Source of the DNA: Maribellus sp. YY47
Lineage (GTDB): Bacteria > Bacteroidota > Bacteroidia > Bacteroidales > Prolixibacteraceae
Assembly: GCF_023111095.1 (NCBI RefSeq)
Contig: NZ_JALGYW010000007.1
Span: forward strand, 1 to 64,000
Direction: 5' to 3'
Length of the DNA stretch: 64,000 bases
A model generated the notes under the pieces. That model was not told the DNA's origin, made no database searches, and saw nothing but the letters and a program-made list of their open reading frames with translations. Shown here piece after piece: positions 8,130 through 17,738 of this stretch. Both the position numbers and the translations under genes were made by a program. Position 1 is the first letter of the stretch. Each line of letters opens with the position of its first letter.

Positions 8130-10336
8130 TTGGTTATCACTCCTATTTCGGCAGCTGAAAAGCGCTTACCACCTCCCAAACTTTTCAGACAACTCAAACG
8201 GATCATACGCGCCGGATATTTTTTGTCGAAACGTTCTTCCTGCAACACAGGGTTGTTTTTGATATTATCAAAAGTTCCGGTTGCCGCTGTTTCCCATTTC
8301 TTACCGTCGCGGCTAACTTCCAATTTATATTCCTGGCAAATTCCGCTTTCATCTTTTGCATCCGGCAGATAGCTAAACCCGTGCAATTTTAATTCTTCGC
8401 CCAGATCTATTTCAATAAACGGAACACTTCCACTTTCTGCACTTTCCCAAACAGTTGATGGATCTGCGTCAATGGCGTTTAACGCTTTATTTCCTTCCAG
8501 CTCTGACGAGACCTTAGCTATTTCCCATTTTGCAGAGCAGATATCAAAATCAACTGAAACTACTTCACTTTGTCCTGAGCCATCCAAAGCATAAGCAATG
8601 GCTTTTATTTTTCCACCTTTCGGAAGATGAATAGACTTTTGATAAACCGGTGAATCTTGCGTGGGTTCGGCTCCATCGGTCGTAAAATGAATTTGTGTGT
8701 TTTCAACAGAACATTGAATGCCAACCTCACCTTCCCTGTTTCGAACAATCTGAGGATTTTCGAACAACTCAATGGTTTTGTAAATTCCGATTTCAGAAAG
8801 CGTAGGTGCAACGCGCGATTCCAGTATCCGAACTCTCACTTTATCCGTTTTTACCATCGGAATCCGACGGATGCTTTTATAACCGATAATGGTGCTGTTG
8901 TCAACCTCCTGCCAGCTTCCGTTTTTCCAAACATCAATAGCAAAAGCTTCCACCCGCTGTCCCTGCGTTCGAATGGCTTCCTGTAAAAGAATCGCATTAA
9001 ACTCTTTCTCTTCCCCCAAATCGATTGTGAAAGAGGCATTGGTTGTTCCGTCTTCCGGTTTCCAGAAAGTGTTTTCATTACCGTCGTTTGCCAATTCTGC
9101 ACCGTGGTCTGCCATGGCTGCCGAAGCACTCATTTTCGCTCCATCTGCCAGATTATCCTGAAACGATTCTTTGATGATCCTTCCCACTTCGCGTAAACGC
9201 GCCGCATCTTTATCGGGTATCAGTCCTCTGCGGTCAGGCGTTAAATTAAGCAACAACACCGTATTTCCGCCAACGGAGCGGTACCACAAGTCGAGCAAGT
9301 GTTCAACGGTTTTCACATACTGTTTGTCATCGCGGTAAAACCAGCCATGCCGAACAGAAGTATTGGTTTCCGCCGGATACCAGTACAAGTATTTGGCGTC
9401 TTTCAGCATTTCCCTGCTTCCCAGATCATCTTTTGTTTTATCGGGCCAGTCGTAATCTGCAGGCGCAACCGGTAATGGCAATACACTCCACTCGGCATTT
9501 CGGGTATGGCCTGCTTCGTTTCCACACCAGCGCACATCCGGTCCTTTGATTGCAATCACAGCTCCCGGCTGCAACTGACGGATCATATCGTACCAGGCTT
9601 TTCGATTATAGCTTTGCCCTGTCCCCGGTTTAGGATTGGCCCCATCAAACCAGACTTCTTCAATCTGCCCGTACTGCGTGAGAATCTCATACAACTGATT
9701 CATAAAAAGGGCATCGTAATCGTCGAGTTCGTACTCAAAAATCTTTTTTGCTGTTTTTTGCAAGTCGGGATCGGAGGGAATCTGAACCTTGTGTGGTTTT
9801 GAACCATTTCCGTAAGTCCCTCCGGGGCGTTCAATCTCGTGAAGATCGGCAGGCGACAAATACAGGCCCACTTTAATATCCTGCTTACGTGCTGCAGCTA
9901 CAAGTTCACCCAATACATCGCCCTTACCGTTTTTCCAGTTCGAGCTTTTTACCGAATGGTCGCTTGTTCGGGTGGGCCACAAACAAAAGCCGTCGTGATG
10001 TTTTACCGTTAGCATGGCCATTTTCATTCCGGCATCTTTCACCACCGAAATCCATTGATTGGCGTCCAGTTCGGTCGGATAAAAATCTTTTGGATCTTCC
10101 TTGCCGGTTCCCCACTCCAAAGCATGAAAGGTATTTTGTCCGAAATGCAGAAAAGCAATGTATTCCAATTGCTGCCACTCGTATTGGCGATCATCGGGAA
10201 CGACCAAAGTCGATTTCCTGACGATTTCATCAAGATCGTCATTCGGTTCTACCTTAATGGTATTTCCGGGTGTTTGCGCGAAAACGTTCAAGTTCAGCAA
10301 ACACAACGTCAGAAAAATGTATCGTTTTAGATTCAT
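8126..10336 (-). CDS. GH29 alpha-L-fucosidase with C-terminal carbohydrate-binding region
   Basis: A 736-residue exported glycosidase (Sec signal, cleavage near FAQ21). The GH29 catalytic barrel spans about 45-390 and shows the substrate-binding KHHDGFCLWPT at 112-122 and the nucleophile Asp231 in E-V-W-F-D-G. The C-terminal part (about 400-510 and 615-735) has F5/8 type C (CBM32-like) features such as 'F-T-I-D-L-G-E' and 'F-I-E-I-D-L-G-E', with a chitobiase-type Ig-like domain (T-T-D-G-A-E-P-T) between. It hydrolyses alpha-L-fucosyl linkages; linkage preference cannot be read from sequence. It lies 13 bp after the GH95 gene on the same strand, hence one operon with two complementary fucosidases. 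Confidence 0.94.
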   Translation of the reverse strand: MNLKRYIFLTLCLLNLNVFAQTPGNTIKVEPNDDLDEIVRKSTLVVPDDRQYEWQQLEYIAFLHFGQNTFHALEWGTGKEDPKDFYPTELDANQWISVVKDAGMKMAMLTVKHHDGFCLWPTRTSDHSVKSSNWKNGKGDVLGELVAAARKQDIKVGLYLSPADLHEIERPGGTYGNGSKPHKVQIPSDPDLQKTAKKIFEYELDDYDALFMNQLYEILTQYGQIEEVWFDGANPKPGTGQSYNRKAWYDMIRQLQPGAVIAIKGPDVRWCGNEAGHTRNAEWSVLPLPVAPADYDWPDKTKDDLGSREMLKDAKYLYWYPAETNTSVRHGWFYRDDKQYVKTVEHLLDLWYRSVGGNTVLLLNLTPDRRGLIPDKDAARLREVGRIIKESFQDNLADGAKMSASAAMADHGAELANDGNENTFWKPEDGTTNASFTIDLGEEKEFNAILLQEAIRTQGQRVEAFAIDVWKNGSWQEVDNSTIIGYKSIRRIPMVKTDKVRVRILESRVAPTLSEIGIYKTIELFENPQIVRNREGEVGIQCSVENTQIHFTTDGAEPTQDSPVYQKSIHLPKGGKIKAIAYALDGSGQSEVVSVDFDICSAKWEIAKVSSELEGNKALNAIDADPSTVWESAESGSVPFIEIDLGEELKLHGFSYLPDAKDESGICQEYKLEVSRDGKKWETAATGTFDNIKNNPVLQEERFDKKYPARMIRLSCLKSLGGGKRFSAAEIGVITK

Positions 10337-10349
10337 AGCTTATGTTGAT

Positions 10350-12746
10350 TTAGATATCCACTCTGTATTCCATCTTTTCACCGGCTTTTAAGGATAATTG
10401 CGAATAATCGTCGTTGTACAACACCCGAATGTCGCCTCCCTTTTCCGAATAAATGCTTGCACTTACCAACCGGCCCTCTTTCCAATTGAAATCGACAGTA
10501 AACCCACCGCGGGCTTTAAAACCCTTAACACTACCGTCTTTCCATTCTGCGGGAAGCGCAGGGAGCAAGTGCAACACGCCGGCCTGACTTTGCAAGAGCA
10601 TCTCGGCAATTCCGGCAGTGGTTCCAAAGTTGGCATCCATCTGAAATGGAGGATGCTGCCCGAACAGGTTGGGCGAAGTGCTTTTGCGCAGAACAGTATT
10701 CAAACTCTTTTGGGCATTGTCACCGTCGAAAACACGGGCATACTGACTGATCAGCCAGGCCGCACTCCATCCGGTGTGACCACCACCGTTGGCAATACGG
10801 TAGTCGAGCGATTTTTTTGCAGCCTCTACCAAATCGGGAGTATCCCATGGATTGATATGTTCTCCGGGATGAACGGCAAACAAATGTGAAATATGACGGT
10901 GTCCGGGTTCAACTTCCGGAAATTCGTGTGCCCATTCCATCAAACGGCCATCGGAACCGATCTTCGGACCTGCCAGTTCATTTTTGGCTTCCGAAACTTC
11001 GCGCACAAAATCGTCTTCAATACCCAACTCGTTTGAAGCATAAATAAAGTCGGTGAACAGTTGCCAGATCACTTCCTGGTCGTGTGTTGGCCCCATGCTT
11101 ATCTGGCTCCGGCTTCCATCGGGTGCAATAAAGGTATTTTCGGGCGACACAGCCGGTCCCGAAACCAGCTTCCCTGTTTCAGGGTCGGTTACCAGCCAAT
11201 CGATGTAAAATTCAGTCGCGCCTTTCAACACCGGGTACATCTTTTTCAGAAAATCCTTATCACCGGTAAACCGGTAATGTTCTGCAATGTGCGTACTGAT
11301 CCAGGCACTCCCCCCGGTATGCATTCCCCAGCTGGCAGCTTCTCCCGGAGCGGTGTAGCCCCAAACGTTGGTAATCGGGTGAATTACCCAACCGCGGTTT
11401 CCGTACTGAACATCAGCTGTTTTTGTGCCGGGCTTTACCAACGACTCCAAAAGGTCAAAAAGCGGCAAATGCATTTCAGAAAGATTGGTCGATTCGGCGG
11501 GCCAGTAATTCATTTGCACATTTACATCGGTGTGATAATCGCCGTTCCAGGGTGTTTGAATTTTATTCGTCCACAAGCCCTGCAAATTGGCAGGCAAACA
11601 TCCCGGACGCGATGATGAGATCAGCAGGTAGCGCCCGTACTGAAACATCAGCTCTACAAGGTGCGGATCGGAATTGCTTTCGCGAAATAACTGAATCCGT
11701 TTGTCGGTGGGAACAGGAGCTACCTCGGCAGGAGTGAGATCAAGCTCCACTCTGTTGAAATAACTTTGATACTCATCCACGTGTTCCTTTAACAATTCCT
11801 TGTATGATTTTTTTGAAGCGTTCTCAATACTTTGTGCTGTTAAACCAACATAATCACGTCCTTTGTACTCGGGATAAGTCAATTTATAATCGGTAGATGC
11901 AGCGAGTAACAAAATCACCTCATCTGAATTTCTTACCACCAATTCAGAACCTTTGCAGGCCACTTCCCCGTTTTTTGCAATGGCTTTCAGGCGAGTCATA
12001 TAATGAAGGTTCTCGCCTCCTTTTCCATCCGATAATGCACCGGACATGATCAACTGATCGTCTTCGGCATAGGTTTTAAAACATTCGGGGCGGTCCATAG
12101 TACAACTAAAAGAAATCTGCCCCGATTGATCGGCTGTGAATTTTGCCACCATCACCTGCCCGGGATAACTGGTAAAAATCTCGCGTTGAAAATTCACGCC
12201 ATCCTGGGAATACTTCACACGCACCACTGCATCGTTTAAATCGAGTTCGCGGTGGTAGTTTTCAAATCCGGAGGTTTTGCCAAAATCGATGCGCAAATCG
12301 CCAAGCGTTTGAAACGAACCAAACGGAACGGTTGAGCCATTTCCGTGACCGCTGCCCGCACCTTTACATATCTGCGTTTTGTTGGTCAGCTCGGTTGCTT
12401 CTTTGTATTTTCCTTCAAACAACAACCTTCTGATTTCCTGCTGAGCTTCGCGTGCTTCGGGATTATCGTTGTCGTCGACACTTCCCGACCACATACTTTC
12501 TTCATTCAACTGAATCCGTTCGTTATTGACATCGCCAAACACCATAGCCCCCATCGAGCCATTCCCCAACGGAAGCGCTTTCAGCCATTCAACATCGTCT
12601 TTCCATCCATTCTTGTCGTCCACAGCCGTTGCATTGGCAGGAGCATCGTACCACAGTTTGAGTTCAGGTTTCTCCTTCGTCGCTGTTGTACAAGAGATCC
12701 ATAAAATAAAAGGAAGAAATAAAGAAAATCTCAGAAAGTGTCTCAT
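10350..12746 (-). CDS. GH95 alpha-L-fucosidase (or alpha-L-galactosidase) lipoprotein
   Basis: A 798-residue lipoprotein (lipobox ending at C19). GH95 signatures are clear: LPLGNGSMGAMVFG (59-71), QLNEESMWSG (79-88) and the catalytic-base region H-T-D-V-N-V-Q-M-N-Y-W-P (405-416). The E-W-A-H-E-F segment later in the barrel should include the general acid. GH95 enzymes are inverting fucosidases, typically alpha-1,2-specific; some prefer alpha-L-galactose. It is first in an operon with the GH29 enzyme and divergent from a lipoprotein oxidoreductase. Confidence 0.94.
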   Translation of the reverse strand: MRHFLRFSLFLPFILWISCTTATKEKPELKLWYDAPANATAVDDKNGWKDDVEWLKALPLGNGSMGAMVFGDVNNERIQLNEESMWSGSVDDNDNPEAREAQQEIRRLLFEGKYKEATELTNKTQICKGAGSGHGNGSTVPFGSFQTLGDLRIDFGKTSGFENYHRELDLNDAVVRVKYSQDGVNFQREIFTSYPGQVMVAKFTADQSGQISFSCTMDRPECFKTYAEDDQLIMSGALSDGKGGENLHYMTRLKAIAKNGEVACKGSELVVRNSDEVILLLAASTDYKLTYPEYKGRDYVGLTAQSIENASKKSYKELLKEHVDEYQSYFNRVELDLTPAEVAPVPTDKRIQLFRESNSDPHLVELMFQYGRYLLISSSRPGCLPANLQGLWTNKIQTPWNGDYHTDVNVQMNYWPAESTNLSEMHLPLFDLLESLVKPGTKTADVQYGNRGWVIHPITNVWGYTAPGEAASWGMHTGGSAWISTHIAEHYRFTGDKDFLKKMYPVLKGATEFYIDWLVTDPETGKLVSGPAVSPENTFIAPDGSRSQISMGPTHDQEVIWQLFTDFIYASNELGIEDDFVREVSEAKNELAGPKIGSDGRLMEWAHEFPEVEPGHRHISHLFAVHPGEHINPWDTPDLVEAAKKSLDYRIANGGGHTGWSAAWLISQYARVFDGDNAQKSLNTVLRKSTSPNLFGQHPPFQMDANFGTTAGIAEMLLQSQAGVLHLLPALPAEWKDGSVKGFKARGGFTVDFNWKEGRLVSASIYSEKGGDIRVLYNDDYSQLSLKAGEKMEYRVDI

Positions 12747-12926
12747 CTTGTTAAGTTTTCAAATGATTCGTTTATTCGTGCAATTCGTTTACATTTCAAT
12801 GCATAAAAATAATGCTTCCTGTAAAACATACTTCAGAATTTTCGGTCAATCCGTCTGTAATGTTTCGTGAACAAGAATATCGCATCAATAATTACGAACA
12901 AAAGCCGCTACCGTGCGGGATTTTTT

Positions 12927-12934
12927 TACTTTTG
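12927..12934 (+). promoter_or_regulatory. -7 promoter box (TACTTTTG) of the lipoprotein oxidoreductase
   Basis: Perfect TAnnTTTG match 34 bp upstream of the chosen ATG at 12969. It lies inside the upstream extension of the open frame, which argues against the earlier ATG at 12867. Confidence 0.7.
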
Positions 12935-12968
12935 GTTACCTATTTCAACATTTAACGAATCAAGAATT

Positions 12969-14372
12969 ATGAAGAATTATTGTATGGTATTTACCCTGCT
13001 GGTTTTGTTAGCTTCCTGTGGAGGAAATACCAAGACACAAAAAGCAGAAGAAACGCAAAAAAATATGTTTACCGGAGCCCGTGGGGAAGTAAAAATCATG
13101 ACACTTGACCCGGGGCATTTTCATGCCGCGCTGGTTCAGAAAAATATGTTTGATCAGGTTGATCCAACGGTGTATGTTTATGCGCCTGAAGGTCCCGATG
13201 TTCAGAGTCATCTGGCATTGATCGAACGCTTCAATACCCGTGAAGAAAATCCGACCAGCTGGAAGGAAGAAGTTTACACCGGCCCGGATTACCTGGAGAA
13301 AATGCTGGCCGACAAACCGGGTAACGTTATGGTGACCGCCGGTAATAATGCGAAAAAAACGGAATACATTTTAAAATCGGTGAAAGCAGGGATAAATGTT
13401 CTGGCAGATAAACCCATGGTAATTTCACCCGAAGAGTTTCCGATACTGGAAGAAGCCTTTAAAGTGGCCGAAGAAAATGGCGTGTTACTGTATGATATTA
13501 TGACCGAGCGCCATGAGATTACAACAATGCTCCAACGTGAATTGTCGATGTTGCCTGAAGTGTTTGGAACACTGCAAACCGGATCGGAAGAAAACCCGGC
13601 GATTACCAAGGAAAGTGTTCACCACTTCTTTAAATATGTTTCGGGAAATCCGCTGGTACGTCCGGCCTGGTTTTTCGACACTCAACAACAGGGTGAAGGA
13701 ATTGTGGATGTGACCACTCACCTTGTGGATATGATTCAGTGGGAAGCGTTCCCCGAAGTGATTTTAAACAAAGCTGATGTGCAGGTTTTGTCGGGCAAAC
13801 GCTGGGCCACTGACCTGACTCCGGAGATGTTTACTAAAGTTACCGGCCTCGCAAGCTATCCCGATTATTTGCAAAAAGATCTGGACGGCGATGTACTTAA
13901 AGTATTTGCCAATGGTGAAATTAACTATACGCTAAAAGGTATTCATGCTAAAGTTTCGGTAATCTGGAATTTTCAGGCTCCCGAAGGAACCGGTGATACC
14001 CACTACTCGATTATGCGGGGCACCAACTGCAACCTGATCATTCAGCAGGGTGAAAAAGAAGGCTATAAACCACAATTGTATGTTGAATCGACCGGCGGTG
14101 ACGTTAAAGCTTTTGCAGGTTTCCTGTACAATGCAGTTGAAGGTCTGACCGCCAAATATCCGGGAATTGCCCTGGAAAAAATAAACGATACCCAATGGAA
14201 ACTAAATATTCCGGATGAATTCAAAGTGGGTCACGAAGCGCACTTTGGACAGGTGACAGAAAAGTACCTGAAATATTTGGTTGACGGAAAACTTCCGGAA
14301 TGGGAAGTGCCGAATATGATTGTAAAATATTACACCATTACCGAAGGCTTAAAGTCGGCATTAGAGAAGTAA
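12969..14372 (+). CDS. Gfo/Idh/MocA-family oxidoreductase, lipoprotein
   Basis: A 467-residue lipoprotein whose signal MKNYCMVFTLLVLLASC ends at C17. The open frame continues upstream to 12867, but the lipoprotein signal and a promoter box at 12927-12934 fix this start. The central part resembles the Gfo/Idh/MocA Rossmann domain (N-V-L-A-D-K-P-M, the conserved Lys-Pro pair) and a C-terminal alpha/beta domain. The usual G-x-G-x-x-G at the fold start is degenerate here (L-D-P-G-H-F-H-A-A), seen in a subset annotated as 'putative oxidoreductase C-terminal domain' proteins. NAD(P) binding is therefore uncertain. Substrate is unknown. It faces away from the fucosidase operon and ends at a strong shared terminator. 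Confidence 0.82.
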   Translation: MKNYCMVFTLLVLLASCGGNTKTQKAEETQKNMFTGARGEVKIMTLDPGHFHAALVQKNMFDQVDPTVYVYAPEGPDVQSHLALIERFNTREENPTSWKEEVYTGPDYLEKMLADKPGNVMVTAGNNAKKTEYILKSVKAGINVLADKPMVISPEEFPILEEAFKVAEENGVLLYDIMTERHEITTMLQRELSMLPEVFGTLQTGSEENPAITKESVHHFFKYVSGNPLVRPAWFFDTQQQGEGIVDVTTHLVDMIQWEAFPEVILNKADVQVLSGKRWATDLTPEMFTKVTGLASYPDYLQKDLDGDVLKVFANGEINYTLKGIHAKVSVIWNFQAPEGTGDTHYSIMRGTNCNLIIQQGEKEGYKPQLYVESTGGDVKAFAGFLYNAVEGLTAKYPGIALEKINDTQWKLNIPDEFKVGHEAHFGQVTEKYLKYLVDGKLPEWEVPNMIVKYYTITEGLKSALEK

Positions 14373-14389
14373 CGTAAACGAATAAAATT

Positions 14390-14422
14390 AAAAAGGCTGA
14401 TTCATTCCGAATCAGCCTTTTT
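14390..14422. terminator. Strong bidirectional terminator
   Basis: Perfect 14-bp stem: AAAAAGGCTGATTC (14390-14403) pairs with GAATCAGCCTTTTT (14409-14422) around an ATTCC loop. It serves the plus-strand oxidoreductase and the minus-strand M28 peptidase, which converge here. Confidence 0.92.
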
Positions 14423-14425
14423 AAT

Positions 14426-16009
14426 TTATTTATTCACCGGTTTATCTACCACAATCCGGTTCTTTTGATTGGCCACTCTGTCTGCCAGCAGAAAAGCATA
14501 CTGAGCCACCCGCTTCATTTTTGTATAATCGATTTTATCCACCTCATCGGTAACTTTATGGTAATCGTCGTGCAATCCGGTGGAAAGCCCAAGAACCGGG
14601 ATATTGTTCTTGTAGAAATGCAAATAATCGCTGCGGTCGATAAAAGCTTTTGACAAGCGATCGTTTAACACCAGGTTTTGTTCTTTGCTGATTTCGTTGC
14701 TCAGTTCCCAGAATTCGGTACTTTGCTTTCCGGTAATCACATACAAGCCGTTGGGCCCCGCCAGTTGTTTTTCCTCGGCAGCATCGGCCGGAGGTTCTGT
14801 TTCAGCTGAGCGCCCCACCATATCAAGGTTAATATCCACCAGTGTTTTTTCGAGTGGAAACACCGGATGCCCGGCATAATACCCGGAACCAAACAAACCT
14901 TTTTCTTCGGCAGTAACCCAGGCAAAAACAATGCTTCGTTTAGGTTTCTTTTTCATGCTCTGGAAAGCCTGTGCAATCTCGAGTAAAGCTACAGTTCCGG
15001 TACCATTGTCATCGGCGCCATTGTACACTTCACCACCGGCATCTACTCCAATATGATCGTAATGCGCAGTAAAAATCACACATTCATTTTTTAACACAGG
15101 ATCGCTGCCTTCGATCACCGCCACCACGTTTTTCCCCTGTACTGCGGTCTTTTCTTTTGGCAACTGAATTTTTGCCTTAATACCTTCAATCTCAAAAGAC
15201 TTTGGAGTTCCGCTTTTGTTGATTTCGTTTTGCAGCTGCGCCAGCGTTTTACCGGAGGGTTTAAGCAACTCACCGGCCAGCCTGGCTGTTCCAAAAATCA
15301 GGTTCATCGGCAGCACCTGCCTTCTTTGGACCCCTTTTAAGGTGATCGTTCCGCCTGTGGCATATTTTTTTACTTCCTCAAATTCTTTGGGATCGGGATT
15401 CAAGGGGTCGGGAACAAGAATCAGGGCTTTGGCGCCACCCAACAGCATCTTGTTCATTTTCTGCATTTCTGTATTAAAATCAAGGTTTTTGGAGGCAGTG
15501 TCGGCACACAGTTCTATATTCCGGCTCATTACCAGAACAATTTTGCCTTTCACATCTATTCCTTCCGTGTCGTTGTATTTGGTTTTATCGTTGTACCAAC
15601 CGTAACCGGCAAACACCACCTCGCTCTCTATCGTATCTCCGTTTGGAGGTCCCATCAGTGCAAAAAAATCATCGGTAAAGGTTTCCAGTACTTCTCCTTC
15701 ACTGGTTTTAATCTGAAAAAATGTGTTGGCCAGGTCGGGTTTCGTCATTTCCATATCAATGTTTTGGAAATAATCGTCAACCCCCGGTTTCAGCCCCATT
15801 AGCCGGCACTGAGCCCTCAAATAATCAGCGGCTAAATCCACTCCCGAAACTACAGTATTAAAATCGCGGCCCAGCATGTCATCGCTGGCAATAAACTCGA
15901 GGTGAGCGCGAAGATCGTTCTCCGTAATGGTTTCCATCTCTTTCTTTTGCGCGAAAAGAACAGTTGATACTGAGAGGCAAAGAAAAGTCAGCAAAAATTT
16001 AGCATTCAT
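14426..16009 (-). CDS. Exported M28-family zinc aminopeptidase (copy 1)
   Basis: About 527 residues with a Sec signal (MNAKFLLTFLCLSVSTVLFAQ). The open frame starts 8 codons earlier, but this Met gives the clean signal peptide. M28 features include an inserted PA-type domain in the middle, then the co-catalytic zinc segments T-A-H-Y-D-H-I-G-V-D, N-G-A-D-D-N-G-T-G and T-A-E-E-K-G-L-F-G-S, and a final W-x-Y-L-H-F-like Zn-ligand region (R-S-D-Y-L-H-F-Y). Likely a periplasmic or surface aminopeptidase. It lies 47 bp downstream of a paralogue with the same layout, so the pair is a tandem duplication and probably an operon. Confidence 0.9.
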   Translation of the reverse strand: MNAKFLLTFLCLSVSTVLFAQKKEMETITENDLRAHLEFIASDDMLGRDFNTVVSGVDLAADYLRAQCRLMGLKPGVDDYFQNIDMEMTKPDLANTFFQIKTSEGEVLETFTDDFFALMGPPNGDTIESEVVFAGYGWYNDKTKYNDTEGIDVKGKIVLVMSRNIELCADTASKNLDFNTEMQKMNKMLLGGAKALILVPDPLNPDPKEFEEVKKYATGGTITLKGVQRRQVLPMNLIFGTARLAGELLKPSGKTLAQLQNEINKSGTPKSFEIEGIKAKIQLPKEKTAVQGKNVVAVIEGSDPVLKNECVIFTAHYDHIGVDAGGEVYNGADDNGTGTVALLEIAQAFQSMKKKPKRSIVFAWVTAEEKGLFGSGYYAGHPVFPLEKTLVDINLDMVGRSAETEPPADAAEEKQLAGPNGLYVITGKQSTEFWELSNEISKEQNLVLNDRLSKAFIDRSDYLHFYKNNIPVLGLSTGLHDDYHKVTDEVDKIDYTKMKRVAQYAFLLADRVANQKNRIVVDKPVNK

Positions 16010-16056
16010 TGTTTTGTTTGTTTTATGGCTCATGAGTAAGCATTTGGGGCTAAAAA

Positions 16057-17604
16057 TTACTCTTCTGTGGTTTTTCTGTGTATCTCGTTACGATTGGCAA
16101 TATCAAGTCCCATCAAAAAGCAAAGCTCTGCCACACGTTTTATTTTTTCGAAATTGATCTTGTCCACTTCATCCCCCACCCGATGATAATCGGCATGATA
16201 ACCGGTGGCATAATTCAAAATGGGAACTCCGCTTTTATGAAAGTTATAATGGTCGCTGGCCCTGATAAAATATTCAGGCAGGCTGGAGTCGGCAACCAGT
16301 CCCAATTCGGCACATTTTTGCTGATTGAGTTCAGCCAGCTTCGGCCATACATTGTTTGAAAGCGTATACAATCCATCAAAATCCTTTACTTTTTTAGGCG
16401 ATTTGTTCCAGATCGAATCCCGGGGTTCGAACACACGCCCCACCATATCGAGGTTGAAACAAGTCACTGTTTTTTCCAGCGGAAATACCGGATGTTGTGT
16501 GTAATAAGTGGAACCAAACATCCCCAGTTCTTCGCAGGTAACCCACAAAAACACCACGCTGCGTTTGGGTTTAGGATCGAGACTGGCAAAAGCCTCAGCC
16601 ACTTCCATAATGGCCACGGCTCCCGAGCCGTTGTCGTCGGCGCCATTATATACCTCTCCGCTTTGGTCTACACCGATATGGTCGTAATGCGCCATAAAAA
16701 CCACACACTCGTTTTTTAACTCCGGATCGGTTCCTTCTACATAACCGACGATATTCCGGGCATGGAGTTCCCCTTTTATAACTGACGATGCGAAAGAAAT
16801 CGTTTTATCTTCAACCTTCAGCCATTCGTGTTGCTGACTTGCAGCAACTGCCGCAAGGTATTTTTTGAATTTTCCTTTTCCACCCAAAACCTTGTCGGCT
16901 AATTTAGGTAAGGCCACCAGAACCGGGATTCCTGCCTGTTCCTGCTCATCGGTCAAGCGATATTGTTCGCGGTTGAGCCAGGCTTTTAGTTCGTTAAATG
17001 CCTGATGGTGATGATCAAGAGGACTAGTAACAACAATAATGGCGGCTGGATTTTTCTTTTCGATTGCACGTATTTTGCTTCGTTCGTCCCGGTTGTTCCA
17101 CGAGAACTTCTTCGTTGTATTAAAATCTTTTGCCTGCCCCTGAGCAAGTATCACCACTTTCCCTCTCCAATCTGTTTCATTGGAAATTTCACCAAAACCG
17201 GCCATAACTATAGAAGCATCGTACAGCGCTTCTTTTGCCATTCTTCCATCGAGCCGGATGAGATCGTTGGTACGAAAAACCGTTCGTCCTTTGTTCCCGG
17301 TAATTTCAATAAAACTCTCCGGATCAGGAACCGAAGTAACCAGGGGCACTTTCTGACTGTATCCCGGCACACCGGGTTTAAGGCCGAGTTTCCGGGCCTG
17401 TTCAACAATATAGTCAGCTGCCATCTCCAATCCGTCGGCCGGTGTTCCCAACCTGCGTCCCTGAAGTTCATCAGACGCCAGGTAAGTCAAATGTTCGTGC
17501 AAATCCGCCGTATCGATTTTGCCGATTGCCGCATGTTGTCCAAAAGCGTTAACAAAAAACAACAGTAAAAATAAACCCGGGAAAGCAGTTTTTTGTATTA
17601 ACAT
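16057..17604 (-). CDS. Exported M28-family zinc aminopeptidase (copy 2)
   Basis: About 515 residues. The start at 17604 (MLIQKTAFPGLFLLLFFVNAFGQ) yields a signal peptide; the open frame extends 18 codons further upstream without one. M28 zinc-site segments are M-A-H-Y-D-H-I-G-V-D, N-G-A-D-D-N-G-S-G, T-C-E-E-L-G-M-F-G-S and R-A-S-D-H-Y-N-F-H. Much of the zinc core is shared with the downstream copy, but the middle PA-like insert has diverged. An imperfect -7 box (TACTTTTA, 17647-17654 on this strand) lies 43 bp upstream. Role: degradation of extracellular peptides. Confidence 0.9.
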   Translation of the reverse strand: MLIQKTAFPGLFLLLFFVNAFGQHAAIGKIDTADLHEHLTYLASDELQGRRLGTPADGLEMAADYIVEQARKLGLKPGVPGYSQKVPLVTSVPDPESFIEITGNKGRTVFRTNDLIRLDGRMAKEALYDASIVMAGFGEISNETDWRGKVVILAQGQAKDFNTTKKFSWNNRDERSKIRAIEKKNPAAIIVVTSPLDHHHQAFNELKAWLNREQYRLTDEQEQAGIPVLVALPKLADKVLGGKGKFKKYLAAVAASQQHEWLKVEDKTISFASSVIKGELHARNIVGYVEGTDPELKNECVVFMAHYDHIGVDQSGEVYNGADDNGSGAVAIMEVAEAFASLDPKPKRSVVFLWVTCEELGMFGSTYYTQHPVFPLEKTVTCFNLDMVGRVFEPRDSIWNKSPKKVKDFDGLYTLSNNVWPKLAELNQQKCAELGLVADSSLPEYFIRASDHYNFHKSGVPILNYATGYHADYHRVGDEVDKINFEKIKRVAELCFLMGLDIANRNEIHRKTTEE

Positions 17605-17738
17605 AGATTTGTCCGTATTTTTGAAGAAATTTACATTTCCGTTCTTTAAAAGTAACAATTAACACGAAATCGGGATTAAATCCGTTTTAAATTGAGTGTA
17701 AAGTCGTAAACAAAGAAACCACATCTAACATTCAGAAT

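Noticed and set aside
12867-12968. Upstream ATG for the lipoprotein oxidoreductase
   Set aside because: The lipoprotein signal starts at 12969 and a perfect -7 box lies within the extension.
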